Of a DNA stretch of 64,000 bases, positions 24,108 to 36,700 are shown piece by piece. This DNA is from Tetrahymena thermophila SB210 (lineage: Eukaryota; Ciliophora; Oligohymenophorea; Hymenostomatida; Tetrahymenidae): positions 124,001-188,000 of the forward strand of contig NW_002476418.1 in assembly GCF_000189635.1 (NCBI RefSeq). The letters run 5' to 3'. The notes under the pieces are model-generated. The model saw nothing but the letters and a program-made list of their open reading frames with translations. It was not told the origin of the DNA and ran no database searches. Position numbers and translations under genes: made by a program. Position 1 is the stretch's first letter, and every line of letters starts with the position of its first letter.

Positions 24108-25308
24108 TATGGGCCTATATTTATTTATTTCTACTTTCAATCAATTAATTAATTATTAAATTAATGGTCTAACTTTTGTTTTAGATCTAACACTTTATCT
24201 TCTTCTAAAATTAATGTTAAACAACTTAATAAGGAAATTTCAATAGTAATTTTCAGTGTGCACTGAAATTTCACTTTTTAAAAATATAGAAATTTGACTA
24301 ATGAAATATTTTTAAATATTATTTATTGTTTCTGATTAGTAAAATAATTTAAATACTTCCATTTAATTGAATGATAAAATTACACTAAAATAAAATTAAT
24401 ATATATTATACAGAAGGTCTAAGTTAAGTAAGATGTTTCTCTTCTAATTTAGGAAAATTCTTTAATAAAGCAATTATTTTTACGTTTTCTTTATTCAATC
24501 AAATATGTAAAATATATTTTATTACTAATTTTTTCATTTACTTGTAAAAAAAACATTTTTTATTTGTATTTTTATGAAAAATGTTAAACCATTTATATTT
24601 TTTTGTTATATTTCACTTAAGGTGTCAGACAGACAAACCCCTATTTTAAAAAACATTGATTGATAAAATAATTTTTTTCAAATAAAATTAAATTTTTTCC
24701 TTCTCTAATTTAATAATTTAAGAGATCCCCCTTTTTTTAAGTTGTTTGCTATTAAAATAATAATATTTCAAAAAATAAAGCTAAATATTTAAACTTGTGA
24801 ACAATGTCTATATATAAGTTAAGTAGTCAATTTTAAATTAATTTTACAATAAAATTTTAAAAAATAACACAATATTTTTAAGAGAATATCTATTTTAAAT
24901 CTTATTAGTTAACAATAATATTAATCATTAATAAAATCTTTTAAAACAAATTAGAAATCTTTAAAATTTCTTAATATTCTAATTTATAAATATAATGATG
25001 AAAATAAATATACACAAAATCACAGTTCATAAATTATAATATATATAATATAGTTAGTTTATATGATAAAAATTTTGGTGATTTAGTTTTATATATTCTA
25101 GAATGCTATTTAATTAATTAATTGATTATAGAATTTATTCAAATTAAATTGCTAAATTTATTTTTGTAACAAGAATAAACTTTTTAAAAAACAAACTAAA
25201 AATCAATTTAATATTTTTTTATTTCACAGTTTTTTTTATGAAATTCAATACATATAAGGAATTGGTTATTTTTTGAAGATATTTATTTTATTAATTTATT
25301 TATTGATT
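24108..25308. other. Spacer between copy G and the 14-3-3 gene
   Basis: AT-rich, no supported gene. It contains a near-perfect palindrome (TTTCAGTGTGCACTGAAA at about 24251-24268) in the 5' flank of copy G, and an isolated GTCAGACAGAC near 24624. The 5' flank of the sister copy F has only a degenerate form of the palindrome near 20725. Confidence 0.55.
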
Positions 25309-26344
25309 TCATTAAAATAAATAATCTAAATCAAAATAATCTGAGATATTTTATTTACTTATTTAGTTATTATAAAAAATAATTTCTATATTTTATTTTA
25401 TCCTAGAGATAAAATCAGATAATTGATTATCATTATGGTTAAAATCAGGTATTTCTTATTATTCTATTAATTTGTCAAGTATTTGCTTATATATTATAGC
25501 AGCTTTAGTAGGATCATCCATAATCTTTAGTATCTCGCAAATTCTAAAACTTAATGCATGTCTATCTTTAAAATTAGAGATTTTTATCCTAGATAAAACC
25601 TCTTCTGCTTAAAAGTAAGCTTATAAAGCATCATCTACTAAATGGATATTACCTAAATTATTTTCTGCAATATATCTATAGCAATCACCTCTAATACTAT
25701 AGCAGTAGTATCTCTATAAATCAGACTATTTAAAATTATTTATAAATTATTATTTTTGTTACTAAAATAAAAAAAAGATTTTTCTTTTTAAGTTTTTAAT
25801 TAAATAAAAATATTTTTTGAAGTAAAAATTTTGTTAAGTTTATTTTATAAGAAAAAACAATTAATTAATTAATGATGTCAAGATTATTCAAATTATCTTT
25901 TTATTTATTTTAATTTTTAGATAATTTGCTTAATGATTTTAATAAAAAAATAATCAGTTTATTTCTTACAATATTTTTATTCATAAGCAGTCTTTCAATT
26001 GTTTGTATCATCTCTTCGCTTTCACTAATAATGTTAAGTTTATAATTGTTTATGATATTCTATAAAAAATTTTATCCCAATTTTTCATATTAATAATAAT
26101 CCAAATTTTTTTGTTCCATCTTTTTAATAGGTTGTATTTTTGAACAAAAATAAAAACTAAGCGCTTTATCAAATAATTTATATTCTTCTTCACAAAGCTA
26201 TTCATTATGCATTGAAAGTAGCTTTACTATCTCAAGTACCTCATCATATCTTTCTAATCTTGAAGATAACTTTAGTGCATATGCAAGTTCTTCTCTTGAA
26301 AGTTAATGAATCTTGAATTAAAAATGATTCAAATTATTATCCAT
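25309..26344 (-). CDS. Highly diverged 14-3-3 protein
   Basis: Two exons (26344-25970 and 25725-25309, intron GTAAGA...AATAG in phase 0) encode 263 residues, close to the usual 14-3-3 length. Helix 1-2 features are clear: SREELAYALKLSSRLERYDE matches the 14-3-3 start. In helix 5, YSIRGDCYRYIAENN matches the KMKGDYYRYLAE signature and keeps the Arg-Tyr pair that binds phosphate. The C-terminal part, ALSFRICEILKIMDDPTKAA, matches the family's ALNFSVFYYEI...PDRA helix. The family's AYKNVxGARR helix reads LFDKALSFYFCSKIQ here, so the lysine and first arginine of the phosphopeptide pocket appear replaced by Ser and Lys. 14-3-3 dimers normally bind phosphoserine motifs in client proteins; this one may bind weakly or differently. 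The stop is TGA at 25309-25311. Confidence 0.8.
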
Positions 26345-27141
26345 TTTGTTTATTTTATTTTTTTCTTTAACTTTATTTAATTTTATTTTAAATATTTGAT
26401 AATTAAGATTTGATTTCATATTGTTTTAAATTTAATATAAAAATAATTTGTTCTCAAAAAAAATTGGATGATACTTTCTTATTTCTATTAATATTATAAA
26501 AGAATTTACATTCTTTTATTATTACAAGAATGAAATTAATATCTCAACCAGCTAAAAAATGTTAGTTGTATATTTTAATGAAAGTGTTTATATTTATATT
26601 ATATACCACTTAAAATTTCAATTTTTAAGCAAATAAAGATTGATTGGTTCATTAAAATTTTGGTGTTTTAAATTATTAAAAAATAAAGGGCTTTGTAAAA
26701 AATAGTGATTCACTTCACTAGATATTAAGGCATTTAGCTTTATAATATTAAAGATTTCAATTATTGTTTTTTTTAATTTATTTTTTCTAATTTTTAATAA
26801 AAAATCAATGACAATATTATATTCCTTTTTTTAAAAACTCAATGTATCATTAAGCTAATTAATTAATTAATTAATTAACAAGCAATAAATTTATAATTAT
26901 AAATCTACTTTTTCAAAAGCTTAAAATTTTACTTTTAAAAATAATTTTCTTTGTAATAATAAATAAAAAAAATATTAAATTATTTAAACTTTAAACTAAA
27001 ATTTTAAGTAAATTAATTTTAAATATAAGAAAGTAAATTTTGTTTATAAGTAATTTATTTATTTATTTATTTATAATTTAATTTGTTAATTATTACAGCA
27101 GCAAGAAATATTAAAGAAATAAATTTGTTGATAGTTAGTTA
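26345..27141. other. Divergent promoter region of the 14-3-3 and potassium channel genes
   Basis: AT-rich spacer between two genes transcribed away from each other. It must contain both promoters, but I see no recognisable element beyond TTAA/TTTA runs at about 26857-26879 and 27051-27075. Confidence 0.55.
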
Positions 27142-30100
27142 ATGGATAAATTTCATAAAAACTTTATTTACTAAGTGAATATAGAAGAAAATGAAGATTA
27201 ATTTAATTAAAATACGCTGTATTTTTCTTAATAACTAACAAAAACTTTGCAAAGTGAAAATGAAAATCAAAGTTCAATTGAAAACGAATCTAATTTTTAA
27301 TTTAGAGAAAGAATGTAGCATCCATTTATAGTAAGAATCAATAATTAGCAGTAGAACTAAAACTAAGGGGATTAGTCAAACTCTTTGAAAAATTTTCCTT
27401 CATCGCTTAAAATGAGTTAGAAAAAAATTAGTCTAAAAAAATTATCAGATACAAATAGAGGAAATAACAACCATCTGCCTATTTATCAAAATACTCAACA
27501 AGGTTTACTATTTATTTTAATATACATTATCAATCTAGAGTTTACACAAAGTTTTTTTCAATTAAGCAAAAAAAAACGCTTTTAACATTTTTATAACTTT
27601 AAAAATGAATTAAATTTCATATTTATTTTAACAATAAAGTATTTTAAATTAATTAAATAGCTTGATTTTTAATATTTAAAATGAGGAATTTATGATTTGT
27701 ATATCATTTTTAGTTACTTCTACTTTGATGATTTTTGTTTGATTTTAACAAAGCACTCAAAATAAATAATTGCTTTATAACATTATAAAAAATTAATATT
27801 TTTTGCATCGTTTTATATATTTATTTATCGATTATGTTTATACTAAATTTTATTTGATTTATATAAAGAAGGTAACACAACAGATAGCTTTATTTAAAAT
27901 AAAAGTGATTTTTAATAAAAAATAGATTGCAATTAAAATTTTCTTTGTGATCTTGACGAGTCTAATACAAATTATTCTAATACTTAACATTAATCTTAAC
28001 AAGCTAATAGTATAAAGCGTTAGAAGAGTTTTTCTATCTAAAAGTTTAATATTTTGAAAGCAAATCAATTCGATTTTAAGAAGAAAAAAAAACTATCTCT
28101 AAATGATATTCAAAATGAATAAAAAAATAAATCTAAACCTGAAAATATTCAGGGAACTAATTTTATAGAAAATGAATAAAAGAACTTTAAAAAAAGGAAT
28201 AATCTTGTGTTTATGGATTATTAAACTTAAAAAAATATATGGAGGACAAAGTGGATTTAAATCACATCTTTGATAAGTAAAATGAAAAAAATAGCTCATA
28301 ATAGCTCTCTATTTTTTAGGCCAAACGAACTAAGTGAGTTATAAATTAGACTTATTGATGATGTATCTAGTAACTAAATTTCTTTAAAGTTTTCTAGTTT
28401 TTCAAAGTATAAGTTAGGATCTGTGTTTTCTTATGAAAACCTTCAAAACATAATTTCATTTAAAAATTATAGAAAAATGGTAAAGCTAATAATGAAATAC
28501 TTTGGATGCATTATTAAAGCATATAAATGCATCAAAAAAATAATTAGGAGTTAAGGGATAAAAGTGTTAAATAAGTTACCTCTTTTCCATAACCTCTCTT
28601 TCTTATATATATTGTGGGAGTTTATTATTTGCATATCCTCTTCCATTCTGTTTATTTACATTCCTTTTGAATACTCTTTTTCCTTGGGGAGAAATTAATT
28701 CTTTGACTTTTATATGAAATACTATAGCTAAATTATTTTTGGATTAGATATCTTCATCAAGTTCAACACGAAATCAACAGAATAAGGTACATTCACAGAT
28801 CAACATTTATAGATTTTCTCAAATTACTTCAAGTCTTCCTTTATAGTTGATTTACTTAGTTTGCTGAGCCTAAACTACAACTTCTTAGCAATCGATTTTA
28901 TTCAATTTTTTTTCTTTCTCAGAATATTTTCATCTTTCAGGATTTTAGAAATAATAAAAGAGTAATTCTTGCTAAAAATGAAAATGTTTGGTAAAATTTA
29001 TTTATTTATTTTTATTAATTTGCTAATACCGTATATTCTTGGCACCAAAAACTCCAAAAAAGAGGTTTTTTATATAAAAAGTGCAAAAAGTGCCAAAATT
29101 TTTTATCTAAAAAAATAGCTTACTAATTTAAATATTTTTTAATTTTTCTTCATTAATCTTACAAAAATAAATAAATAAATATTATTTATTTTAATGTAAA
29201 TATTATTTATTTTAATGATAATGAATTTTTAGAAAATGTGGCGAGAATTAATGAGCATTTATAGCATTTAATTTGTTATTGTTTTAAAAACTAAAAATAA
29301 AATAAAATTATGATTAAGTTAACAATAATATTAACTTAGGTATAATATCACTTCTGTATCTCTTAGGATAAGTTATATATTTTGGTCACTTATTTACATG
29401 TCTATGGAATTACATAGGACTTTTGTAGCTGTAGGAAAATTAAGGATGGATGGTATTCTATTAATTTTAAAACTAATCCATAGCAAGTCGATATATCTAA
29501 ATCTTTTACTATGCTACAGTTACTATGACTACAATAGGATACGGAGATTTCACTGCATAAACTTAACTAGAAAAATTACTTATGATCTTTATTGCTTTCT
29601 TTTCTTGTGGTATTTTTGGATACACTATTAATTCTATAGGTAAATTAATAACTCAATTAAATTATATTCTTCTTTTTATAATAAATTAATTAATTAATTT
29701 ACTTATTTATTTATTTATTTATTAAGGTAATATTTTGTACGATTTCAAACAGAAAAAGGATCTTTATCTTTAAGAACTAGCAAAAATAAACAAATACTTT
29801 AAATAGAATAATGTAGAGCTTGGGCTACAATGTAGGGCTAGAAAATATATTCAATATTAATATAGCGATGAAAATAGTGACAATATAAGTTCTATAAAAT
29901 CGCTTTCAAATTTATCAGAGTACCTATAAAAGGAAATATAAACAGATGTCTACATCAGGAAGTTAAAAAAAATAAAAGTGTTTTCGGAAATATTCACAGA
30001 TGAAGTTTTAGTTGAGCTTTCACTTTAAATGAAAGAAGCATTTTATTGCCATGATTAAATAATATAATAAAATGAAGAAGAAAGTGATTAATATCTTTAT

Positions 30101-31709
30101 TTTGTCAATAATGGAATCATTTTAGAGTACTGTTAGTACCAATAAAATACAGTAGTTAAAGAAATACAAGTAACTAACTATTCATTCATAAGATTTAGTT
30201 TGGTTGTTCAAAAATTATATATTCATTCATTCCTTTATTTAAATTAAAGGAATACAGACAGGGAGAGTTTTTTGGTTTGTTGGCATTTTTATAAGGGGAT
30301 AATAGTAGGAAAGTCAAGTACAAAAGTGTTGGAGTTTCTTCTATATTAAAAATAAGCTTTAGTAGCTTTATAAACGTCTTAAAAGATCACAATCTTGCTT
30401 ACTAAAAATTTTGCTTCATTAGAGATGAAGTAAAATTTTCTAACAAACTGATAAAAATAAATGCTTATTGCGATTCTTGTTAGCAATAGAATCATGTACT
30501 TGAATAATGCCCTTATCTATTCTATGAAGGTAAAAAATAGGTGATATTGAGGAATTATTTTAGACAATAGGATAATATTTATAAAAATTTTCGAAGATAA
30601 TCAACAACAAAATCATAGAATGCTCTATTAAATTAAAATCTAATTTCCAAGTAAGCGGATAGATATTACATTTCAAATATAGAGTTTTTTTCTATGTGGG
30701 ATTTGACAGATGATTCAGGCTATGAAAATGATGACGATCTTAAAAATTTCTCCTAATAAAATTCTTCCAAATTAGGCATTGAAAAACAAAAAACTAATTA
30801 AGAGGGATCTACTGATAAAAATATGAGTTCAAGCAGTAAAAGGGAATCTTTTTTCCCTTCCGAACAGCACAAAGAATTATCTGTATAGTGTTTAAGTGAA
30901 AAATAAATTATTTTTTAAGAAATCGAAAAAAATCATAGTTCCTCAAGTAAATAAAAATTAATTAATTTTACATTTGTCAATAATTAATTAATTTTTTATA
31001 AATTAAAATAGAATTTTAAGAAATTTATTCTGGTGAAATTCCTACAGAATAACAAGGAAGATATTTAAACTTGATTAAAAATATAGACATTTTGTACAGG
31101 TAATTTTTCTTAAAATCATTTGTTATTTATTTATTTATTTGTTCAAGTTGAATAATTTCCAAATATAAGTTTATGATAAATAACGAATGCTATTATTGGC
31201 ATTAGCAATACCTGAAATTTTATAAATTATTAAATAGGTCTTAAAACCACAATTTTAATAGTTGCTAAAATTAAAATTGTGTGTAATGCAATTAACAAAT
31301 TCAACTACTATATAATTTGTTGGAAAAAAATACTGCCAAGTAAGAGCGAAATAGTAAACTTTCTAATCCTTTTAAAAACTTAGTAGCTGATAATAATAAA
31401 CATAAAAATAGCTCAATATTTTGTTACAAAGAAAAAAATGAAACAGATTTTAATTAATAAAGCAAAAAATTTAGCCAAAACTAGCAGAAAATATAAAAAC
31501 AAAACAGCTTTATTGACATTCATTAAAAAATTAGTGAAATTGAAAAACTTCTTAAAAAAAACTCAATCAAATCAGTTACAATTTAATAATAAGATTAACT
31601 ATTCTACTATGATTTCGATTCACCATAAGATTTTATACTTTACTATCCATATGGAAACGTAGAAAACATTATCAAATAAATCAATTCTATAATTTAGAGT
31701 AATAATTGA
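27142..31709 (+). CDS. Six-transmembrane potassium channel with cyclic-nucleotide-binding region
   Basis: Seven exons close in phase: 27142-27502, 27872-28990, 29340-29639, 29727-30169, 30250-30946, 31012-31099 and 31238-31709, giving 1159 residues. A Q/N/S-rich cytosolic N-terminus of about 350 residues precedes S1-S6 of the voltage-gated EAG/HCN-like type. The pore carries TVTMTTIGYGDF (29516-29551), the potassium selectivity filter, followed by S6 LLMIFIAFFSCGIFGYTINS. A C-linker and a cyclic-nucleotide-binding fold follow (YLYFVNNGIILEY, then RQGEFFGLLAFL, then SVGVSSILKISF). After it comes a cysteine-rich stretch, AYCDSCQQQNHVLEQCPYLF, typical of ciliate members as I recall them. The C-terminus ends near FDSPQDFILYYPYGN. 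S4 (FLRIFSSFRILEII) has only two arginines, so voltage sensitivity may be weak. It acts in a membrane, probably the plasma or ciliary membrane. Confidence 0.9.
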
Positions 31710-32516
31710 TTATCAATTAATTATCTATTTCCTTAATTTATTTACTTTAATTTTATAAACATAGAAATTAATTTAATCACATTTTAAATTATTTTTACAA
31801 AAAGTACTTATTATTATCAAATAAAAGTAAGTGAACAAACATAAATTAATTTTTAAATTATAATAATTTATTTGTTCTCTGCGTTTGAAGTTATTTATTT
31901 TGGTAAATAAATTAATTAACTTTAGAAAATAATAATCAGGTTAAATAATAAATTTAGTCTTATGAATTAGTTGATTTTGTATTTTATTTTTAATGTTTGT
32001 TTATTTTATATTAAATTAAATAATTACAATTTGATTGTTTATAATTAAATTATTTTAGATTGAAAACCAAATAATTTTTTTCATTTTGTAAATAATCTAT
32101 TTTAAGGAGTGAGGGTAAAATAAATCAGAACCTATGTAGATTTAGTGTGGAAATATAAATATAGCAAACCATTAAGGTTTATGATAAAATTCTTTCATAC
32201 CTTCATTCATTAATAAATTAAATTAATAAAACAAATAATAATTTATGGTTTCTAGCAGCTATTAAAAATACATAAAAAATTAAATGCATCTATGCATTAA
32301 GAATTTATTGGCCTTAATTTAATTTAGATTTAACAAAAAATTTAATACTTTTAGTTATTTATTAATATTTTTTTGTTGAGATAAAATGTGTAAATTGTTT
32401 TAAAAAATATTATTAAAAAATTCTAATATTTTTTAAACACAAATAAATAAATAAACAAACAAACAAACAAAAGTACAAAAAATATTTCAAATTATTTTTT
32501 GTTTTTCTGATTAATT
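31710..32516. other. Convergent 3' spacer between the channel gene and copy H
   Basis: Two genes end toward this AT-rich stretch. A slightly GC-richer block lies at about 32105-32160 without an open frame that I can support. A short CAAA run is at 32453-32470. Confidence 0.55.
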
Positions 32517-34874
32517 TCAATCATAAAGTGTTAATTACAAAGAAGAGAGCAATCTTTCATCTACTATGCTCATATTTTGTTATTTTTAGCATTTTTATAA
32601 AAATTGTTAAATATAATAGGCTTGTATTTCGTTTGATTATTGTAAATTAAACTGCTCTTCGAAATAATTTTAGTCTCTTTATTTAATTTCTATAAATTAA
32701 TTTAAAAGAAATTTATAAAAAATAATTTAAGTAAAATATTTGATTTACTTGGTGAAAATATGTCTCTCTTAGAATTTAGATCTGTTAATGATCTAGCTTA
32801 ATTATCCGAAAAACCAACTAACTGTAAGGCTGCCAGTTGCTCTTTACTTAAAAGGATGAATATAGCTTTCTTTAACATAAGAATGTCTTTGTAAATCTTA
32901 AAATAGTCTAAACTATCATTTACTTATTCTTCTATGTCATGTATCATTTATTTACTTAATCCTTAAGATTCTAAAAATTTTCTTTTCCTGCATAGCCTAT
33001 GAAATAAAAATTTTATGGATCAAAAAATGTTTATTTAATTTATTGCTTTTCATTTATTATTTTTTATTGTAAATCATTAAATGATTGTGATTGCATAGCT
33101 AAAAGAATATATTTGCAATAGTTATGATTTTTATAACATATTTATTTTATAAGAATAATAATAAAGCAAAAATTTACCTTATTTTGAATAGAAAGCTTTG
33201 TACCTTCTGAGAAATCAGCTTTTGGCTTAGAGCGTTTATTTTTTTACTTATTTCTTATAAGAAACTTTAATCTTTTGAAGCGCCTGCTTCAGTTTAATTA
33301 GTTTAATTGCATTAATATGTTTTTTATTATATTTCTTATAAAGTTGTACTTTTCTGCTATTGTCTAAAATAATTAAAAGAAGAACAAACATCTGTTGTTG
33401 TTTAGTTTGAATTAAACAAATTGATTTTGAATTAATTCTTTTACTGAACCATCTATTTTGTACTCTTATTTGTGATAGAATTTATTCTTTTTTTATAATT
33501 TAATCTGGCACTTTAAATCCTATTGGTATATTCTTTCCTTTTTAATTCTATTCTTTGCTCTAAAGAAGTACAGAGAGAATTTTAATCTTAACTAGACTGT
33601 TACTCTTCACTTACTAAATCATTATTTATTGTAAATAAAGTATGAGCAAGCTTAGGAGAAGTAAATGGAATAAATATAGGACTAGATTTTTCAGATATTT
33701 TATCATCATCATTCTCTTCTTTCTTTTAAGTTTGTTCTACCTTTTTTGCTGTTTAAATTTGTTTAAGCCTAGCATCTAAATTTACTAATTTGTTTAATTT
33801 TAATATTTTAGAATAAGTTTCCTAATAAATATTTTGTAAAATGAGGATAAACATCTCTTAAAGAATCATGTTTTGAGTTATTTTTCTTGCAAAGAAACCT
33901 AAAATCATCATAAAGCTAAAAGCACTATTGCAAAGAGCCAAGATATCAGCTAAGGTAGGATATTAAACACTAAAAAGTTAAGTATTTTCGTCAAGGCTTA
34001 TGTAAATTTTAAAAATCAGATTATTTCCGGTTTGTTGAATATAACTAATTTTATCTAAAGTTTGTTGTGTGAAACTGTGTGATATTGGGCCAGAAAATGT
34101 TTCCTAATTCTGAATTAAAAAACCTGATTTTACTGTGGTTATTTGCTTAGTTGTTTAAATTGAACCTATTCCTACTTTATCAATAAGATTATGCATATAT
34201 TAATTTCTATAATTTGTTTACAACTTTTTAGATGTTGTATTAAATTATTAGGCCTTTAATCTTATATTTTGTTATCCATACTTTATGGCATTATCTATTT
34301 CACTAGAGTTTGCACAATTACTTGGTATAAAAGTTTTTATTGGATCAGTGTCTTAGCATCTGTAAGCTGCGATAATTAAGTAAGATTTAACATTTAGTCT
34401 ATTGTCCATACTTAATGAAATATTTTAATAATTATCAAAATTAATGCAATCATAACCATCCAAAAGTGTATTTTTACATTTTGTAAAATTTAGAGGTAAA
34501 ACGTTGTAACTTGTTGCATTTGATTATATCAAAAGAGGTATAAATACTAGATATGTCTTATTTTACTGAGCTTCTATTTCGCTTAAACTTTAATATTTAC
34601 CATTCTTGTAATTGTAAGAAAACTGAAACCCAACAAAATCATTATCTAAAGTTAAGTCTATGGCATCATTTGTAACAAAACTTTGCATTCTAAATATTGG
34701 GTCAATTTAATTAGTAAGAAACAGGTTTAGCAAATAGGTGAAGTACATCAGAGAAGTTATTATTATAGAAATAGTTAAGAAGGCTCCACAAAAAGTTCTC
34801 TTTCTTATTTTTTAATTATAAGCATTAAATTATACAGGTTAAGAAAAAATATCAAAGTTTTTTAAAAAGCTCAT
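32517..34874 (-). CDS. Two-pass membrane protein, type 2, copy H
   Basis: Three exons close in phase (34874-33178, 32996-32749, 32674-32517), giving 700 residues. The N-terminus is MSFLKNFDIFSQPVQFNAYN. The first membrane segment is GAFLTISIIITSLMYFTYLL, followed by NQIDPIFRMQSF. The ectodomain cysteines are in FTKCKNT, GYDCINF, YRCQDTD and SNCANSSE. The second membrane segment is in ADILALCNSAFSFMMILGFF. The cytosolic linker has ENDDDKISEKSSPIFIPFTS. Exon 2 encodes KDILMLKKAIFILLSK then EQLAALQLVGFSDNQ. Exon 3 encodes NYFEEQFNLQQSNEIQAYYI. Compared with type 1, the linker is longer, the PCP cysteine context is replaced by YRCQD, and the last exon lacks the SCDLQC cysteines. It is the most diverged type 2 copy. 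Function unknown. Confidence 0.87.
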
Positions 34875-35629
34875 TTTTATTTATTATTTCTACTTAATAT
34901 ATTTAGGCTTTTTTTCTTTCTTTTTCTAATTTAATTTCTATCTTCCTCTTTTCTGCTATTACAAATTTTAATTAATTAATTAATTCCACCAAGATTAACT
35001 ATAACAAAAAAATACAGTTTTTATAAAAATTTATTGTTTTTTTAGACACTTAAATAAACATTTTTATTAATTAATACTAGTCTCTTTTTATTGATTGGTC
35101 GGAAATCAGAGGTTACTAACCTAAGAGATTTTTAAATGATGCAATTTTTGTGCTATTAGTTGTATTTTTGATGTTTAATTATATCAAGTATTAATAATAA
35201 AAATAAGTTGAAAAATATTACAAAACTCTACCTATTATCATAGTAATTTTACTTGATTTTTTTGTTCAAATATATTTATTTTTATTCATTTCTAAGATAT
35301 TTTAATTATTTTTAATTTCTATAATAAAATATAATTTAATTTAGGTTTTAAGTAACATGCATGTATGAATGAAGAGAAGAAGCAAACATAAAAAATTTAA
35401 TTTGATAAAAAATAAAATACATTAATAATTAATCAGTAAGTAAATACTATTTATTTAAAATGCGTTGCAATAATTTAGGTAAATTATAAAAAAAATAATA
35501 CTGTATTAATTCAAGCAAAAATACAATTTATTTATACGGTAATTAAAAATTTTAAAGAGTTGGTTTTTCAGAATGTGACAGACAGACTTCAGTAATTTTT
35601 AAAATTTATATTCATACATATTCTTTAAA
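34875..35629. other. Spacer upstream of copy H
   Basis: AT-rich DNA without a supported gene; it should contain the copy H promoter. A GACAGACAGACTTC block at about 35577-35590 recalls the GTCAGACAGAC at 24624. A short, GC-richer block near 35095-35160 is unexplained. Confidence 0.5.
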
Positions 35630-36190
35630 AAGATAAAAATGAAGCCAAAAGTTATAAATAAAGCAAAAACTTAATTCCTATAAATTTAAATTTAAGGAAT
35701 TGAATAGAATTAAATTGATTTTTACTAAACAATGTAATCCGTTTCTAACTCTACTTCTAAATAAGACATGGGACATTAAATTATTTACTTATATATATAA
35801 TTTTTCAACTATAGTATTTTAGGTTTGAATATTAAAATTAGAGCATAATAGAGACTTAATTTATTTAGGTGAATTATTATTAACAATTAATTATATTTAT
35901 TATAATTTAGCTCATATATGAATAAATTCCCTTATATATTTATTTAAATAATTAGTTTAGTTTTACTTTACTTTACTTTACTTATTTTGCTTTTTATAGA
36001 GAAATAAATCTCTTTTGTTTTATTTATCTTTAACTACTAACTTTTTATGAATTTAATCTAAATTATTTTTACAATTTAGGAATAGCAACAGAGGATATAT
36101 GATAAAGCCAAAAACAATAAGCATTGTTGCAATTGATATTAACAAATATTCTAAATTACCTATTTTAATTTATTAGTGGCTTAACTAGCA
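35630..36190 (-). pseudogene. Decayed relic of a type 1 two-pass membrane protein
   Basis: Two family landmarks remain in order on the minus strand. Near 36075-36160 the first membrane segment reads GNLEYLLISIATMLIVFGFI followed by IYPL. Near 35640-35690 the second reads NQVFALFITFGFIF, preceded near 35770 by SYLEVELETDYIVQQKSIQF, the counterpart of the strand leading into that segment. Most of the ectodomain between them is missing (under 400 bases remain) and no start or C-terminal exon was found. This is the oldest-looking copy in the array. Confidence 0.6.
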
Positions 36191-36700
36191 TATCTTCTTG
36201 GTTACTTCAAAACTCTTACTAGATAAAAAATTAATTATCTAATTTTTTCAATCTAATCTCAAAAATGAAAAATATAATAATTAATTTAAGTTTGTTTTTA
36301 TCATACATACCTAAATTAAATAATTAAATTGAAAATATTAATTAAATCACAATCAATTTGTTAATATTAGATTTTTTCTTTGAATTTAGAAAATGTATGA
36401 GTATCAAAGTAGAAAAAATAAAATTTTTGTTTAGGTGATAATTGATTTATTGTAAATAATCAAAGTTTATTTTAATAAAAAATAATATAAATCCTTTTAA
36501 ATAGTAAATAGTAAAGAGAATTGTCATATTAATTTTTAAAAGAGTGTTAAAATATCAACAACAAAATATTTAGTTAACTAACTAAAATGATAAAGATTTT
36601 AAATATAATTTAAAATTGAATGTAAAATAAATTAATAACAAAAATAAATAGATAGTTTTTTATATAATTTTTAATCTTGTTTTTAAGCATAAAAACCATT
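36191..36700. other. Spacer between the relic and copy I
   Basis: AT-rich; nothing supported. Confidence 0.55.

Noticed and set aside
28991-29339. GC-richer stretch near 29030-29100 as a separate exon of the channel
   Set aside because: It lies in intron 2; joining exon 2 directly to exon 3 gives a continuous S4-S5 to S5 sequence and correct phase, and the stretch adds nothing family-like.
29398-29631. Plus-strand 77-codon frame
   Set aside because: It is out of frame with the pore exon, whose other frame carries TIGYGD.
31438-31662. Plus-strand 74-codon frame starting MKQILINKAKNLAK
   Set aside because: It is a shifted frame inside the last exon of the potassium channel; the channel frame there ends in the expected FDSPQDF tail.
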